Positions 54,673 through 62,584 of a stretch of DNA of 64,000 nucleotides are shown here, piece after piece (the stretch's first letter is position 1; every line of letters begins with the position of its first letter). Made by a program: the position numbers and the translations under genes. The stretch spans positions 186,001 to 250,000 of the forward strand of contig NZ_JACHJY010000005.1 of NCBI RefSeq assembly GCF_014203895.1, written 5' to 3'. The DNA is from Streptomyces nymphaeiformis. GTDB taxonomy: Bacteria > Actinomycetota > Actinomycetes > Streptomycetales > Streptomycetaceae. Under the pieces are notes generated by a model. It was not told the DNA's origin. It saw only the letters and a program-made list of their open reading frames with translations, and did not search any database.

Positions 54673-56787
54673 TCAGCCGGAGACGCTCGGGCGGCCGTTC
54701 TCGATGTGGCCCATGAGCCGGCGGCGGAAGCCACCGGGTGCGGTCACCTCGACGTCGTACCAGCCGTGCGCGTCGGCGGCGGAGTGGACGACCGTACGGG
54801 TCTTCCCCGGCTTCACGGTGACGGTGCGGGTCCAGTCGGCGAGGTCGTCCTCGTCGACGTAGCCGAGCGGCCGGACGTGGAACTCGAGCGGGGCGGAGCC
54901 GGTGTTGCGGACGGTGAGGTGCACGTCACGGTCGTGGTGGTCGATCCGGGTGGCGAGCTCGGCGCCGCCCGTCGCGGGGCCCTCGAACTCGCGCCGGAAG
55001 CCGTTGGGGCCGGTGACCGTGAAGCGGTAGTGATCACCCGGAACGGGGACGGTCCACTCCCCCTCGCCCCTGACGTCCTGGTGCTGCGGGACGGCGAACT
55101 CGCCGGCGTACGGGTAGAGCGCGAAGTGCGCGCTCGCCCTGCCCCGGTTGCTCAGCGCGACCGTCACGGAACCGTCACCCGTCGTCGCGGAGGCGTCCGG
55201 CTGGTACGGCAGCGCTCGCGCCGGCCGGGTGCCGGGCTCCTGGACGGGCATCGCCTGGACGGCCGGCGGCTGGGGCCGCCAGCGGCCGGTGAACGGCGGG
55301 ACCGGGCCGGGCTGCTCGACGGGCGGCTGCCGCCGGGTCCGCCTGAAGTCGAAGGCGGAGGTGAGGTCACCGGTGACGGCCCGGCGCCAGGCCGTGATGT
55401 TGGGCTCCTGGACGCCGGTGAGCTCCTCCAGGAAGCGGATCACGGAGGTGTGGTCGAAGGTCTCGGAGCAGACGTAGCCGCCGACCGACCAGGGGGACAC
55501 GACGAGCAGCGGCACGCGGATGCCGAGGCCGGTGGGCAGCCCCTTCCAGCGCTCCTCCGTGGTGCCGGCGGGCGGGACGGGCGGCGGCACGTGGTCGAAG
55601 AAGCCGTCGTTCTCGTCGTAGTTGATCAGGACGACGGTGTGCCGCCAGACGTCCGGGTGCGCGCCGAGGGCGTCGAGGACCTTGTAGACGAGGGTCGCGG
55701 AGGCGATCGGCGAGGAGGAGCCGGGGTGCTCGGAGTCGATCGCGGAGGGGACGAGGTAGGAGACCTCGGGGAGGGTGCCGGCGGCGACGTCGGCGCGGAA
55801 GGCGTCGGCGAGGGTGCCGCTCTCGACGCGGCGCAGCCCGCGCTCGAAGAGGGAGCGCTCGGCGGGGGTGAGGGTCGCGACGCCCTCCTCCAGGAGCCCG
55901 AGCAGCCTGGCCCGCTCGGCGAGGTCCCCGGTGTCGCGGACGGCGGCGTAGAAGGACTCCATGAAGGTGTGCGCCGCCGCCCCGGGCCCGCCGGTGAGGG
56001 CGAGCGCCTTGCGGGCGATCTTCTTGAAGGAGGTGAAGAACTCGATGTTGTTGTCCGTGAAGTTCTCCCACTCGGTGTACGTCTTCCAGCTCCGCCCGGC
56101 GGCTTCGAGCCGCTCGGCGTAGGTGGACCAGCCGTAGCCGGGGTGGGTGTCCTCGGCGTAGGCGGCGTTGGTGACGGCCCGGCTGCCGTCGGCCTCGAAG
56201 CCGGTCCAGCCGGACCAGAGGTGGTTGCGGTTGGGGCTCGTCGAGGTGTGGGTGGACGAGTGGTAGGCGTCGCAGATGGTGAAGGTGTCGGCGAGCTCGT
56301 AGTGGAGCGGGATGTCCCGGCGGTCGTAGTACGCCATGGTGGCGGCGGTCTTGGCCGAGACCCAGCCGTCCATCCAGCCGTCGCGCCAGGCCTTGGCGCC
56401 GCCGCTCCAGGAGTGGTCGAGGGCGCCGATGTACTGGAGGTCCTTCTGCTGGGTCTCGGCGGCACCGCGGATCGGGAAGGGCAGCACGGTGCGGCCGAGC
56501 GCGGCCGGCTGCTCGAAGACGGACTTTCCCGAGGGCAGTTCGACGGCGTTGCGGTCACCGAATCCGCGGACGCCGCGGAGGGTGCCGAAGTAGTGGTCGA
56601 AGGAACGGTTCTCCTGCATGAGGATCACCACGTGCCGGATGGCCTCCATGCCCCCGGTCGGGGGCTCCGCGGCCATCGCCTCCTGCAGCGACGGCGGCAG
56701 CAGCGAGCCCGCCGCGGCGACACCGAGGGCGCCCCCGCCCAGTGCGAGGAGCCTTCGGCGGGACATCTGGGACTTCTCGGGGGACAA
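54673..56787 (-). CDS. Tat-exported phosphocholine-type phospholipase C
   Basis: 704 residues from the TTG at 56787 (GGAGG 6 bases upstream); ATG 56766 is an alternative. Tat signal SRRRLLALGGGALGVAAAGS. The phosphoesterase domain shows HVVILMQENRSFDHYFGTLR with the nucleophile-region Asn/Thr, YHSSTHTSTSPNRNHLWSGW, INYDENDGFFDHVPPPVPPA and DHTSVIRFLEELTGV. Two DUF756 domains follow (about 490-700). This is the non-haemolytic/haemolytic PlcN/PlcH group acting on phosphatidylcholine or sphingomyelin outside the cell. It stands alone. Confidence 0.94.
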   Translation of the reverse strand: MSPEKSQMSRRRLLALGGGALGVAAAGSLLPPSLQEAMAAEPPTGGMEAIRHVVILMQENRSFDHYFGTLRGVRGFGDRNAVELPSGKSVFEQPAALGRTVLPFPIRGAAETQQKDLQYIGALDHSWSGGAKAWRDGWMDGWVSAKTAATMAYYDRRDIPLHYELADTFTICDAYHSSTHTSTSPNRNHLWSGWTGFEADGSRAVTNAAYAEDTHPGYGWSTYAERLEAAGRSWKTYTEWENFTDNNIEFFTSFKKIARKALALTGGPGAAAHTFMESFYAAVRDTGDLAERARLLGLLEEGVATLTPAERSLFERGLRRVESGTLADAFRADVAAGTLPEVSYLVPSAIDSEHPGSSSPIASATLVYKVLDALGAHPDVWRHTVVLINYDENDGFFDHVPPPVPPAGTTEERWKGLPTGLGIRVPLLVVSPWSVGGYVCSETFDHTSVIRFLEELTGVQEPNITAWRRAVTGDLTSAFDFRRTRRQPPVEQPGPVPPFTGRWRPQPPAVQAMPVQEPGTRPARALPYQPDASATTGDGSVTVALSNRGRASAHFALYPYAGEFAVPQHQDVRGEGEWTVPVPGDHYRFTVTGPNGFRREFEGPATGGAELATRIDHHDRDVHLTVRNTGSAPLEFHVRPLGYVDEDDLADWTRTVTVKPGKTRTVVHSAADAHGWYDVEVTAPGGFRRRLMGHIENGRPSVSG

Positions 56788-56954
56788 GACCGACCTCCAG
56801 TCGACGACCAATGGTTCGCCTTCGAGCCATTGGGTGGTTCGCCGGGGACGGTAATGAGACCGGGTGACCGAAAGGCGGCCCGACGGCGGCGCGGTGGTGA
56901 ACGTCCGTCAGACCACGACGGCGATCCGCGCGACCGCCGTCGCCTGGTGGGGCG

Positions 56955-57893
56955 TCAGGTCCCGGTCGGGACGACGCAGTGGCCGGGGCCGGGCGGCAGG
57001 ACCCGCTTCTCGTCGTACAGGTCGGCCATGGCGACCTGCGCCCCCTCGGCCGCCCGGCCCGCCTTCCACCGCCCCTCGGCGAAGAGCGGGTGGAGGACCC
57101 CGTCCTTCGGCGCCGAGCAGTCGTGGTTGGCGACCTCGCTCGCGTAGTCGCCGAGCACGAGCTTCCCGCCCCTCGCCGTGAACGCCATCTGGCGTCGTAC
57201 GGCGATCCGTGCCGCCTCGGCGAGGCCGGGGACGATCTCGTGGCGGAGGTCGGCCCGGACGAGCGGATAGACGAAGGTGTAGTCGGCGTGGACGACCAGC
57301 TCCCCCGCCGCCGAGACCTCGTAGGTCATCGCGCCGCGCGTCCTGATGCCGGTGGTCCTGTGCAGGTACACCTCTTCGGGGTCGAAGCGGGTGACCATGT
57401 CCTTGCGTACGGCGTCGTCGACTCCACGCGGATCGAGCAGGGCGAGCGCCGCCGTGGGCTCGGCACCGGCCAGGGTGTCCTCCGAGAGGTTGGTCGCGAC
57501 GAGCAGGGTCTTCACGCCGTCCAGTGCGGCGGTCACGTCCTTCGCGGTGAGCCCGCCGGACGGCACGGCCTCGGGGACGTGGATCCCGTCGGCCCCCTCC
57601 GCCCAGCCGGACGCGGGCGAGTTCCGGAACGGCATGTCGACCGAGTACGGCCATTCCAGGGGCCAGAGCTCCTCGCTGACCGTCCGCGCGGCGTACGGCT
57701 CGTACGGCGGCCGCTCCCCCGTCACGTCGGTCAGCCAGTACCCGAACCCGCCGAGCAGCAGCACCCCGGCACCGGCCGCGAGCGCGATCTTGCGCCGCCG
57801 TACCGCCCTGTCCCGCCGCAGCGCCTCCTCGCGTCCGGGATCGCTCGCCTGCGCGCGCAACCGGGCGACGTAATCCGTGGGTTCCACCGACAT
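56955..57893 (-). CDS. One-pass membrane protein of unknown function
   Basis: 312 residues from ATG 57893 with GGGAGGG upstream. N-terminal cytoplasmic part (VEPTDYVARLRAQASDPGRE) , one helix near 40-58 (IALAAGAGVLLLGGFGYWL), and a large extracytoplasmic domain with two Cys (HDCSAP and GHCVVP) likely disulfide-linked. Segments such as LWPLEWPYSVDMPFRNSPA and YEVSAAGELVVHADYTFVYP recall uncharacterised streptomycete membrane proteins. Divergent from the DUF6232 gene (163 bases between starts; I see nothing else there). Confidence 0.8.
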   Translation of the reverse strand: MSVEPTDYVARLRAQASDPGREEALRRDRAVRRRKIALAAGAGVLLLGGFGYWLTDVTGERPPYEPYAARTVSEELWPLEWPYSVDMPFRNSPASGWAEGADGIHVPEAVPSGGLTAKDVTAALDGVKTLLVATNLSEDTLAGAEPTAALALLDPRGVDDAVRKDMVTRFDPEEVYLHRTTGIRTRGAMTYEVSAAGELVVHADYTFVYPLVRADLRHEIVPGLAEAARIAVRRQMAFTARGGKLVLGDYASEVANHDCSAPKDGVLHPLFAEGRWKAGRAAEGAQVAMADLYDEKRVLPPGPGHCVVPTGT

Positions 57894-58055
57894 GTTCTGT
57901 TCCCTCCCCTGCCCTGCCAGGGATCGACAGAGCGGAGCGGAGCCTCTCACATGGCGGCGCGGGGCGTCATCGCGGTTTTCCCTTGTTTGGCGGGTGGGGT
58001 TCGCGAGCATCCTGAGCGCGACGCACGGCCACGGCGCGGCATGAGGGGAAGTCGT

Positions 58056-58595
58056 ATGGCCAGACGCAAGGTCATCACGGTCAGAGTCAGCAAGCGGGTG
58101 CTCTGGATCGGCGCCGAGGCGTATCCCCTGCAGAACATCGCCCGGGCGACGACGGTCAGGATCAAACCCCCACGGGCGCGGGCCGTGGGGCGCTTCCTGA
58201 AGTACGTGCTGATCACGGCGCTCCTGGCGGTCGGCGGGCTCGCCGTCGCCCGGTCCGGCGAGGTGACGGACAGCGACCGGGAACTGATCACCCAGGGGGT
58301 GACCGTCACCGCGAGCGTGCTCGGGGCGGCCTTCCTCCTCCAGCTGATCGTCGTCCTGGTCACGAGGACGTACTACGCGCTGGTCATCGAGACCTCGGGA
58401 AACCCGCGCACGGTGCTGGCCAGCGTGGACCGCAACGAGGTGCACGAGCTCGTGCGCGACATCATGCGGGCCATCGACGACCCCGCGTTCCCCGGCTTCG
58501 TCAAGCAGATGACCACCTACAACATCGGCAGCATGCGGGACTTCTACAACGCGTCCGGTGCGGGCAGCGTGGGGAGGATGGGCAGTGACCGGTAA
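58056..58595 (+). CDS. DUF6232 two-helix membrane protein
   Basis: 179 residues from ATG 58056. N-terminal strand-rich part (VITVRVSKRVLWIGAEAYPL-QNIARATTVRIKPPRARAV), two membrane helices (YVLITALLAVGGLAVARSG; VTASVLGAAFLLQLIVVLV), then a cytoplasmic part (YALVIETSGNPRTVLASVDR). The C-terminal tail NIGSMRDFYNASGAGSVGRM is repeated, with 13 of 20 identities, at the start of the next protein. DUF6232 proteins are uncharacterised and often sit in accessory clusters. It overlaps the next gene by 11 bases. Confidence 0.82.
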   Translation: MARRKVITVRVSKRVLWIGAEAYPLQNIARATTVRIKPPRARAVGRFLKYVLITALLAVGGLAVARSGEVTDSDRELITQGVTVTASVLGAAFLLQLIVVLVTRTYYALVIETSGNPRTVLASVDRNEVHELVRDIMRAIDDPAFPGFVKQMTTYNIGSMRDFYNASGAGSVGRMGSDR

Positions 58596-58665
58596 CGGCG
58601 ACTTCCACATCGGCAACATGCGCGACTTCTACCACGCGACCGGCGACGGGGCCGTCGGCCGCATC
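58521..58665 (+). repeat. Degenerate direct repeat spanning the DUF6232/small-protein junction
   Basis: About 60 bases at 58521-58580 (AACATCGGCAGCATGCGGGA...) recur at 58606-58665 (CACATCGGCAACATGCGCGA...), in frame in two different genes. Similarity is high in both DNA and protein. Confidence 0.75.
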
Positions 58666-58932
58666 GAGTTCCACCAGCACGGCGCGCAGGACCCGCAGGC
58701 CGTCTACGAGGCCGTGATCCGCGCGATCGAGACCCTCAGGGGCCAGGTGTCCGCCGAGGACCGCGAAGTCCTCGACACCTCCCTGGAAACGATCCGCCAG
58801 GGCGACGAGGCACCGCCCGGTGCCTTCCGCCGGGCCCTCGGCACCGTCTCCGGCGTCGCCGCCCTCGTCGGCGAGGTCGGCGTCCCGGTGGCGGAGGCGG
58901 TCCGCCGGCTGCTCGCGCTGCTCGCCGGCTAG
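58585..58932 (+). CDS. Small protein sharing the MRDFY motif with DUF6232 partner
   Basis: 115 residues from GTG 58585 with GGGGAGG upstream, overlapping the DUF6232 gene. N-terminus HIGNMRDFYHATGDGAVGRI matches the C-terminal tail of the preceding protein. The remainder is helical: YEAVIRAIETLRGQVSAEDR, LDTSLETIRQGD, and a hydrophobic C-terminal segment GTVSGVAALVGEVGVPVAEA that resembles the stability-type helices of conflict-system adaptor proteins. I do not recognise a named family. Probably forms a complex with DUF6232. Confidence 0.75.
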   Translation: MTGNGDFHIGNMRDFYHATGDGAVGRIEFHQHGAQDPQAVYEAVIRAIETLRGQVSAEDREVLDTSLETIRQGDEAPPGAFRRALGTVSGVAALVGEVGVPVAEAVRRLLALLAG

Positions 58933-59327
58933 AGACACGAACCGGCGAACTCGCACCAGACGATCTTGCCGGGGTTACGCGCGCCCACACCCCAGCGGTC
59001 GGCCAGGGCGTCGACGAGGAGGAGGCCACGGCCGGACTCCTCCGAGGGCTCGCGGACGGCCGGGGTGCCGTCTCCACTGTCGTGCACCTCGATACGGAGC
59101 GGGCCGGGGCGCTCCAGGTAGAGGTGCAGGCGGTAACCGCGACCGGGCGGGACGCCGTGCAGGAGGGCGTTGGTCGCGAGCTCACTCACGCACACCAGTA
59201 CGTCGTCCGCGCGTGCGTCCAGCCCCCAGTCGGCCAGCGCCTTGCGGGCGAAGTCGCGGGCGAGGGGGACGGAACGGCGCTCGCGACGGTAGAAGGCCTC
59301 GCGGAACAGGGGGAGTTGGTCGCTCAT
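58929..59327 (-). CDS. RsbW/SpoIIAB-like ATP-binding protein
   Basis: 132 residues from ATG 59327. HATPase_c motifs: LVCVSELATNALLHGVPPGR (N box), IEVHDSGDGTPAVREPSEES (G1 region) and GRGLLLVDALADRWGV (G2). Single-domain, so of the anti-sigma/serine kinase type found in hundreds of copies in Streptomyces. It is divergent from the XRE-DUF5753 gene across a palindrome, and its stop overlaps the small protein gene stop by 3 bases (convergent). This arrangement is typical of whiJ/abaA-like modules. Confidence 0.88.
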   Translation of the reverse strand: MSDQLPLFREAFYRRERRSVPLARDFARKALADWGLDARADDVLVCVSELATNALLHGVPPGRGYRLHLYLERPGPLRIEVHDSGDGTPAVREPSEESGRGLLLVDALADRWGVGARNPGKIVWCEFAGSCL

Positions 59328-59374
59328 GGCGATCACGGTGGCGCCTCGCGCCCCACGCGCCCCAGGGCATCGAG

Positions 59375-59395
59375 CCGTACAAATTCTTTGTACGG
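59375..59395. promoter_or_regulatory. Perfect palindrome CCGTACAAA-TTC-TTTGTACGG
   Basis: A 9-bp-arm inverted repeat at the centre of the divergent region between the RsbW-like gene and the XRE gene, about 47 bases from each start. TTTGTAC-type sites are the probable operator of the XRE-DUF5753 protein encoded next to it. A further CCGTACGTACTCG-like symmetric word lies just downstream (59408-59421). Confidence 0.7.
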
Positions 59396-59440
59396 GTCCG
59401 GAACGCGTCGAGTACGTACGGACCGGGGAAGGCACCGCTC

Positions 59441-60268
59441 ATGCAACGCGGCACGAACTCCAGGAAGAAGGTCCCCTCATGGGAAGTGGTCGGCGCCCTT
59501 CTGGCCCTTTACCGGAAGCAAGCGGGCCTGACCCAGCCCCAGTTGGCCACGCAGGCGTGCGTGGCCCTGGAGACGCTGGGCTCGATCGAGCAGGGGCGGA
59601 GGGCGCTGCGGCTCGGACTCGCGGGTGAGCTGGACGGCATCCTGAACACGGGCGGCGCGCTGGCGGTGGCGGTCGGGAAGGCGCCGAAGAAGGAGCGGTA
59701 CCCGGCGTTCGTCCAGGAGTTCATCGACTTGGAGGCGCAGGCGCTCAGCATCTGCTCGTACGAGAACGCGGTGGTCCCCGGTCTGCTCCAGACTCCCGAA
59801 TACGCCCGCGCGGTCTTCGACTGCCTGTACCCGCCGATCACTCCCCAGGAGGCGGAGGACCGGATGCTCGACCGGCTCGATCGCCAGGGGATCTTCAAGC
59901 AGAAGCCATGGCCGCCGATGATGTCCTTCCTCCTGGACGAATCCGTCCTGGAAAGGCCGATCGGCGGGCGGGAAGTGCTGCGGGGGCAGATCCTCCACCT
60001 GCGCGAGATGGCTGAACTCCCCTTCCTCGGACTCCAGATCATCCCGAAGGCGCGGACGAAGCACGCGGGACTCAATGGGCCCCTGGTACTCATCGAAACA
60101 CCCGACCACGAACACGTCGCCTACATCGAGGGGCAGCGGGTCAGCTTCCTCATCGACGACCCCGACGAGGTCGGCATCCTCCAGGCCAAGTATGGAATGC
60201 TGCGGTCACAGGCCCTGACGCCCGAGGACACCATGGGCCTGCTGGAACGTCTGGCAGGAGTGACATGA
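59441..60268 (+). CDS. XRE-family DNA-binding protein with DUF5753 (WhiJ-like)
   Basis: 275 residues from ATG 59441. N-terminal helix-turn-helix (EVVGALLALYRKQAGLTQPQ-LATQACVALETLGSIEQGRR, about 15-55), then DUF5753: FIDLEAQALSICSYENAVVP-GLLQTPEYARAVFDCLYPPI, FLLDESVLERPIGGREVLRG, LGLQIIPKARTKHAGLNGPL. WhiJ-type proteins repress development genes and are relieved by a DUF397 partner. The stop overlaps the DUF397 start (ATGA). Confidence 0.92.
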   Translation: MQRGTNSRKKVPSWEVVGALLALYRKQAGLTQPQLATQACVALETLGSIEQGRRALRLGLAGELDGILNTGGALAVAVGKAPKKERYPAFVQEFIDLEAQALSICSYENAVVPGLLQTPEYARAVFDCLYPPITPQEAEDRMLDRLDRQGIFKQKPWPPMMSFLLDESVLERPIGGREVLRGQILHLREMAELPFLGLQIIPKARTKHAGLNGPLVLIETPDHEHVAYIEGQRVSFLIDDPDEVGILQAKYGMLRSQALTPEDTMGLLERLAGVT

Positions 60269-60510
60269 GCGCAGCAGCACTTTCGTGGTTCAAGTCCAGC
60301 TACAGCGGCAGCGAGGGTGGGAACTGCCTCGAAGTCGCCTACGACTGGCGCAAGTCGAGCTACAGCGGCGACGAGGGCGGCAACTGCGTCGAGGTGGCCG
60401 CCCACCCCGCCGCCGTCCACGTCCGGGACTCCAAGCTCGGCGAGGCCGGCCCCGTCTTCACCGTCTCCCCCGCCGCCTGGGGCGACTTCGTCGCCGAGGC
60501 GGCCTCCTAG
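60265..60510 (+). CDS. Tandem DUF397 protein
   Basis: 81 residues with two DUF397 cores: WFKSSYSGSEGGNCLEVA (about 8-25) and WRKSSYSGDEGGNCVEVA (28-45), then the normal tail VHVRDSKLGEAGPVFTVSPA-AWGDFV. Ordinary DUF397 proteins have one core; here an exact 60-bp-period duplication doubled the first half. It overlaps the XRE gene by 4 bases and is its expected partner. Confidence 0.93.
   Translation: MSAAALSWFKSSYSGSEGGNCLEVAYDWRKSSYSGDEGGNCVEVAAHPAAVHVRDSKLGEAGPVFTVSPAAWGDFVAEAAS
60286..60399 (+). repeat. In-frame tandem duplication within the DUF397 gene
   Basis: 54 bases at 60286-60339 recur at 60346-60399 with strong similarity, encoding the two WxKSSYSG-x-EGGNC-x-EVA units. Confidence 0.8.
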
Positions 60511-60513
60511 GCC

Positions 60514-61149
60514 CTACAGGAAGCGCCGCTCGCGCAGGGCTCGTTCGGTGTCCTCGCACCACGTCCGGTACGAGGGCACCTGCGCGAGCACGGCGAGGTC
60601 CGTACGGCGCACGAGCAGTTCCGCGCTGTCGTGCAGCACCTCGGGCCCGTCGCTCCCCAACAGGGCCTTCCAGACCTCCTTGGGGGCCAGCCTGTCCTTG
60701 CCGCCCTTGAGCGCCACCCGCTTCTCCACCGCCGAGGGCCCGGGATACGGGTAGTCCGCGAGTTCGCCCACCACCGATTGCAGGGCCTTCCGGTCGGCCA
60801 GCATCCAGGACTCGGTCATCAGGACGGGCACGAGCGGGACGGACACCCCGGCGCGCGGGGCGGCGGCCCTCCGCTTCTCCAGCGCGGCGACCAGCTTGTG
60901 GCGGGCCTCCACGGCGTCCTGGTCTCCGTGGACGAAGACGATGTCGCAGTCGGCCGCGAGCTCCTCGGCCGCCGCCAGGACGAGATCCGGCCGGTCGTTG
61001 GACCGGACCGGGGAGACCTCGCAGCGGAGGACGTCCACCGTCTGCGAGCTGCCCGCGAGCACGAGCTCGTCGAGCTGTCGCTCGACGAGGCTCTTCAGAT
61101 AGGGCCCGTCACTGCCCTCGACGAGCAGACCCGGCAGCAACGTCCTCAT
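60514..61149 (-). CDS. TOPRIM-like DUF4276/RloB-like protein, partner of the ATPase
   Basis: 211 residues from ATG 61149, overlapping the ATPase stop by 4 bases (ATGA). TOPRIM-like layout: first acidic residue E11 in GLLVEGSDGPYLKSLVERQL, the DxD pair D76/D78 in IVFVHGDQDAVEARHK, and a third acidic motif E113 in VPVLMTESWMLADRKAL, the E-x-W-x-x-A-D signature of DUF4276 and RloB-like proteins. These are suspected nucleases or tRNA-cleaving effectors. Pairing with an upstream SMC-type ATPase suggests a two-gene defence operon (similar in logic to AbiLi/AbiLii, OLD-type or AriA/AriB), which is inference. Confidence 0.82.
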   Translation of the reverse strand: MRTLLPGLLVEGSDGPYLKSLVERQLDELVLAGSSQTVDVLRCEVSPVRSNDRPDLVLAAAEELAADCDIVFVHGDQDAVEARHKLVAALEKRRAAAPRAGVSVPLVPVLMTESWMLADRKALQSVVGELADYPYPGPSAVEKRVALKGGKDRLAPKEVWKALLGSDGPEVLHDSAELLVRRTDLAVLAQVPSYRTWCEDTERALRERRFL

Positions 61150-62426
61150 TCCCCGCCCCTGTTCAGCTTCCGCAGCAGTCGCTCCACCTGCTCGGGAGAC
61201 ACGCTCTCGCCCGGCTCCCGCTCCGGGTCGAAGGCCCGCAGCGGCCGGGCCACGGTCGCTCGGGAGATCGTCCCGTCGGCCGGATCGACCCGGTCCGCCT
61301 GCTCCAGGAAGACGAGGCTGCCGGACAGGTCGTGCTTGAGCGCGCCGAGGAGGGCCGGCGAGTGGGTCGTGGCGATGAGCTGCCGGTACGCGGACGCCTT
61401 CGGCATCACCCCGGTACCGCGCCGCAGCCGGCGCACGAGGTCGGCGACGCGCTCGGGGTTCATCCCGTTCTCGATCTCCTCGACGCACATCCCGCCGGGC
61501 CAGGCCGGGTCGGCGGCCATCGCGAGCAGGGCCGCCATGCGCAGCGTGCCGTCCGACAGGGTGGGCGGCGACAACCACCCCGTGTTGCTGAAGTGCACCT
61601 CGAAGTCGAACTCCTGGCGCCGCTCGTCGTAGACGACCCGTACGTCCTCGACTCCTTCGACGAGCGCGGCCATGTCCGCGACGAACCGGCGCCAGAGCGG
61701 CGGACGCTCCTCGATGCGGTGGAGCACCTCGGCCAGGTTCCCGCCGTCCGAGTCAAGCCGGCCGTGGACGAAGGCGGGGGACGGTCGGCGCAGCGCCTCC
61801 GGTTCGAGGAGGAAGGGCGCCCACGACGCGCATTCCCGCGCGGCCAGCAACCGCAGTTCCGTGCCCGGTTCCTCGAAGAGGGCGTCGTTGCCGTCGGACC
61901 GGACGGACTCCTCGTCCTCGATGGACAGCGGGCTGCCCAAGGGCCCGTGGAAGGGCACGAACTCGCTCTCGTGCTCGACGAACTCCGCGCGTGCCCGCGC
62001 CACGGCACTCCGCTGTTCCTCGTCCAGGCCGACGCCGTCCATCCAGTCGGTCTGATCGAGCCTGCTGACCCAGACACCGCAGTTGCGCCCGAGTACCACC
62101 CGGCCCGTCCCGAGACGCACCACGCTGATCCGGATCCGCAGCGGCAGCGGCCCGTAGGCGGTCGCCACCAGCGATCCGACCGTGATGGTCAGTTCCCGGC
62201 GCTCCTCCCCCTTGCTCCGGTGGAACAGGTCGACGGGCGCCAGTCGCCGGTCCTTGCGGACCGTCTCCTGGAAGCCGCGGTCCGCGGTTCCCGCGACGAG
62301 CCGGAGGGCGTCGAAGAGGTTCGACTTCCCCGCCCCGTTCGCACCCAGCATGATCAGCGTCGGCGGCACGTCGAGGCTGAAGCGGCGGAACGACTTGAAG
62401 CCGTCGATCCGGATCTGGGTGATCAT
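61146..62426 (-). CDS. ABC/SMC-type (AAA_21/AAA_15) ATPase of a putative defence pair
   Basis: 426 residues from ATG 62426. Walker A LIMLGANGAGKSNLFDALRL (28-36), N-terminal DGFKSFRRFSLDVPP of RecF/OLD-like ATPases, a central insertion (about 60-280), signature WLSPPTLSDGTLRMAALLAM (290-300), Walker B CVEEIENGMNPERVADLVRR with catalytic Glu (about 316-318), and H-loop IATTHSPALL (H355). It has no nuclease domain of its own; the TOPRIM-like protein downstream would supply it. Starts 158 bases after gatB, behind a terminator, so it has its own promoter. Confidence 0.88.
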   Translation of the reverse strand: MITQIRIDGFKSFRRFSLDVPPTLIMLGANGAGKSNLFDALRLVAGTADRGFQETVRKDRRLAPVDLFHRSKGEERRELTITVGSLVATAYGPLPLRIRISVVRLGTGRVVLGRNCGVWVSRLDQTDWMDGVGLDEEQRSAVARARAEFVEHESEFVPFHGPLGSPLSIEDEESVRSDGNDALFEEPGTELRLLAARECASWAPFLLEPEALRRPSPAFVHGRLDSDGGNLAEVLHRIEERPPLWRRFVADMAALVEGVEDVRVVYDERRQEFDFEVHFSNTGWLSPPTLSDGTLRMAALLAMAADPAWPGGMCVEEIENGMNPERVADLVRRLRRGTGVMPKASAYRQLIATTHSPALLGALKHDLSGSLVFLEQADRVDPADGTISRATVARPLRAFDPEREPGESVSPEQVERLLRKLNRGGE

Positions 62427-62527
62427 CCTGGGCTCTGCTCCTCGTGTCTCCGCGCGCCTGCACCGGCCCCTCACCCTAACGCCGACGGCTCCCCCGGCCA
62501 CGTGGACGCACACCGTACGACGGCGAA

Positions 62528-62559
62528 CGGCCCCGCACCGGAACTCCGGTGCGGGGCCG
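62528..62559 (-). terminator. Terminator after gatB
   Basis: CGGCCCCGCACCGG (62528-62541) pairs perfectly with CCGGTGCGGGGCCG (62546-62559) with an AACT loop, 25 bases past the gatB stop. Confidence 0.85.
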
Positions 62560-62584
62560 CTGTGATGCGCGTACGAGAAGAGGA

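Noticed and set aside
52210..57147. A plus-strand open frame of about 1640 codons opposite the MMPL and phospholipase genes
   Set aside because: Same reason: low-complexity Gly/Val/Glu translation, antisense to conserved genes.
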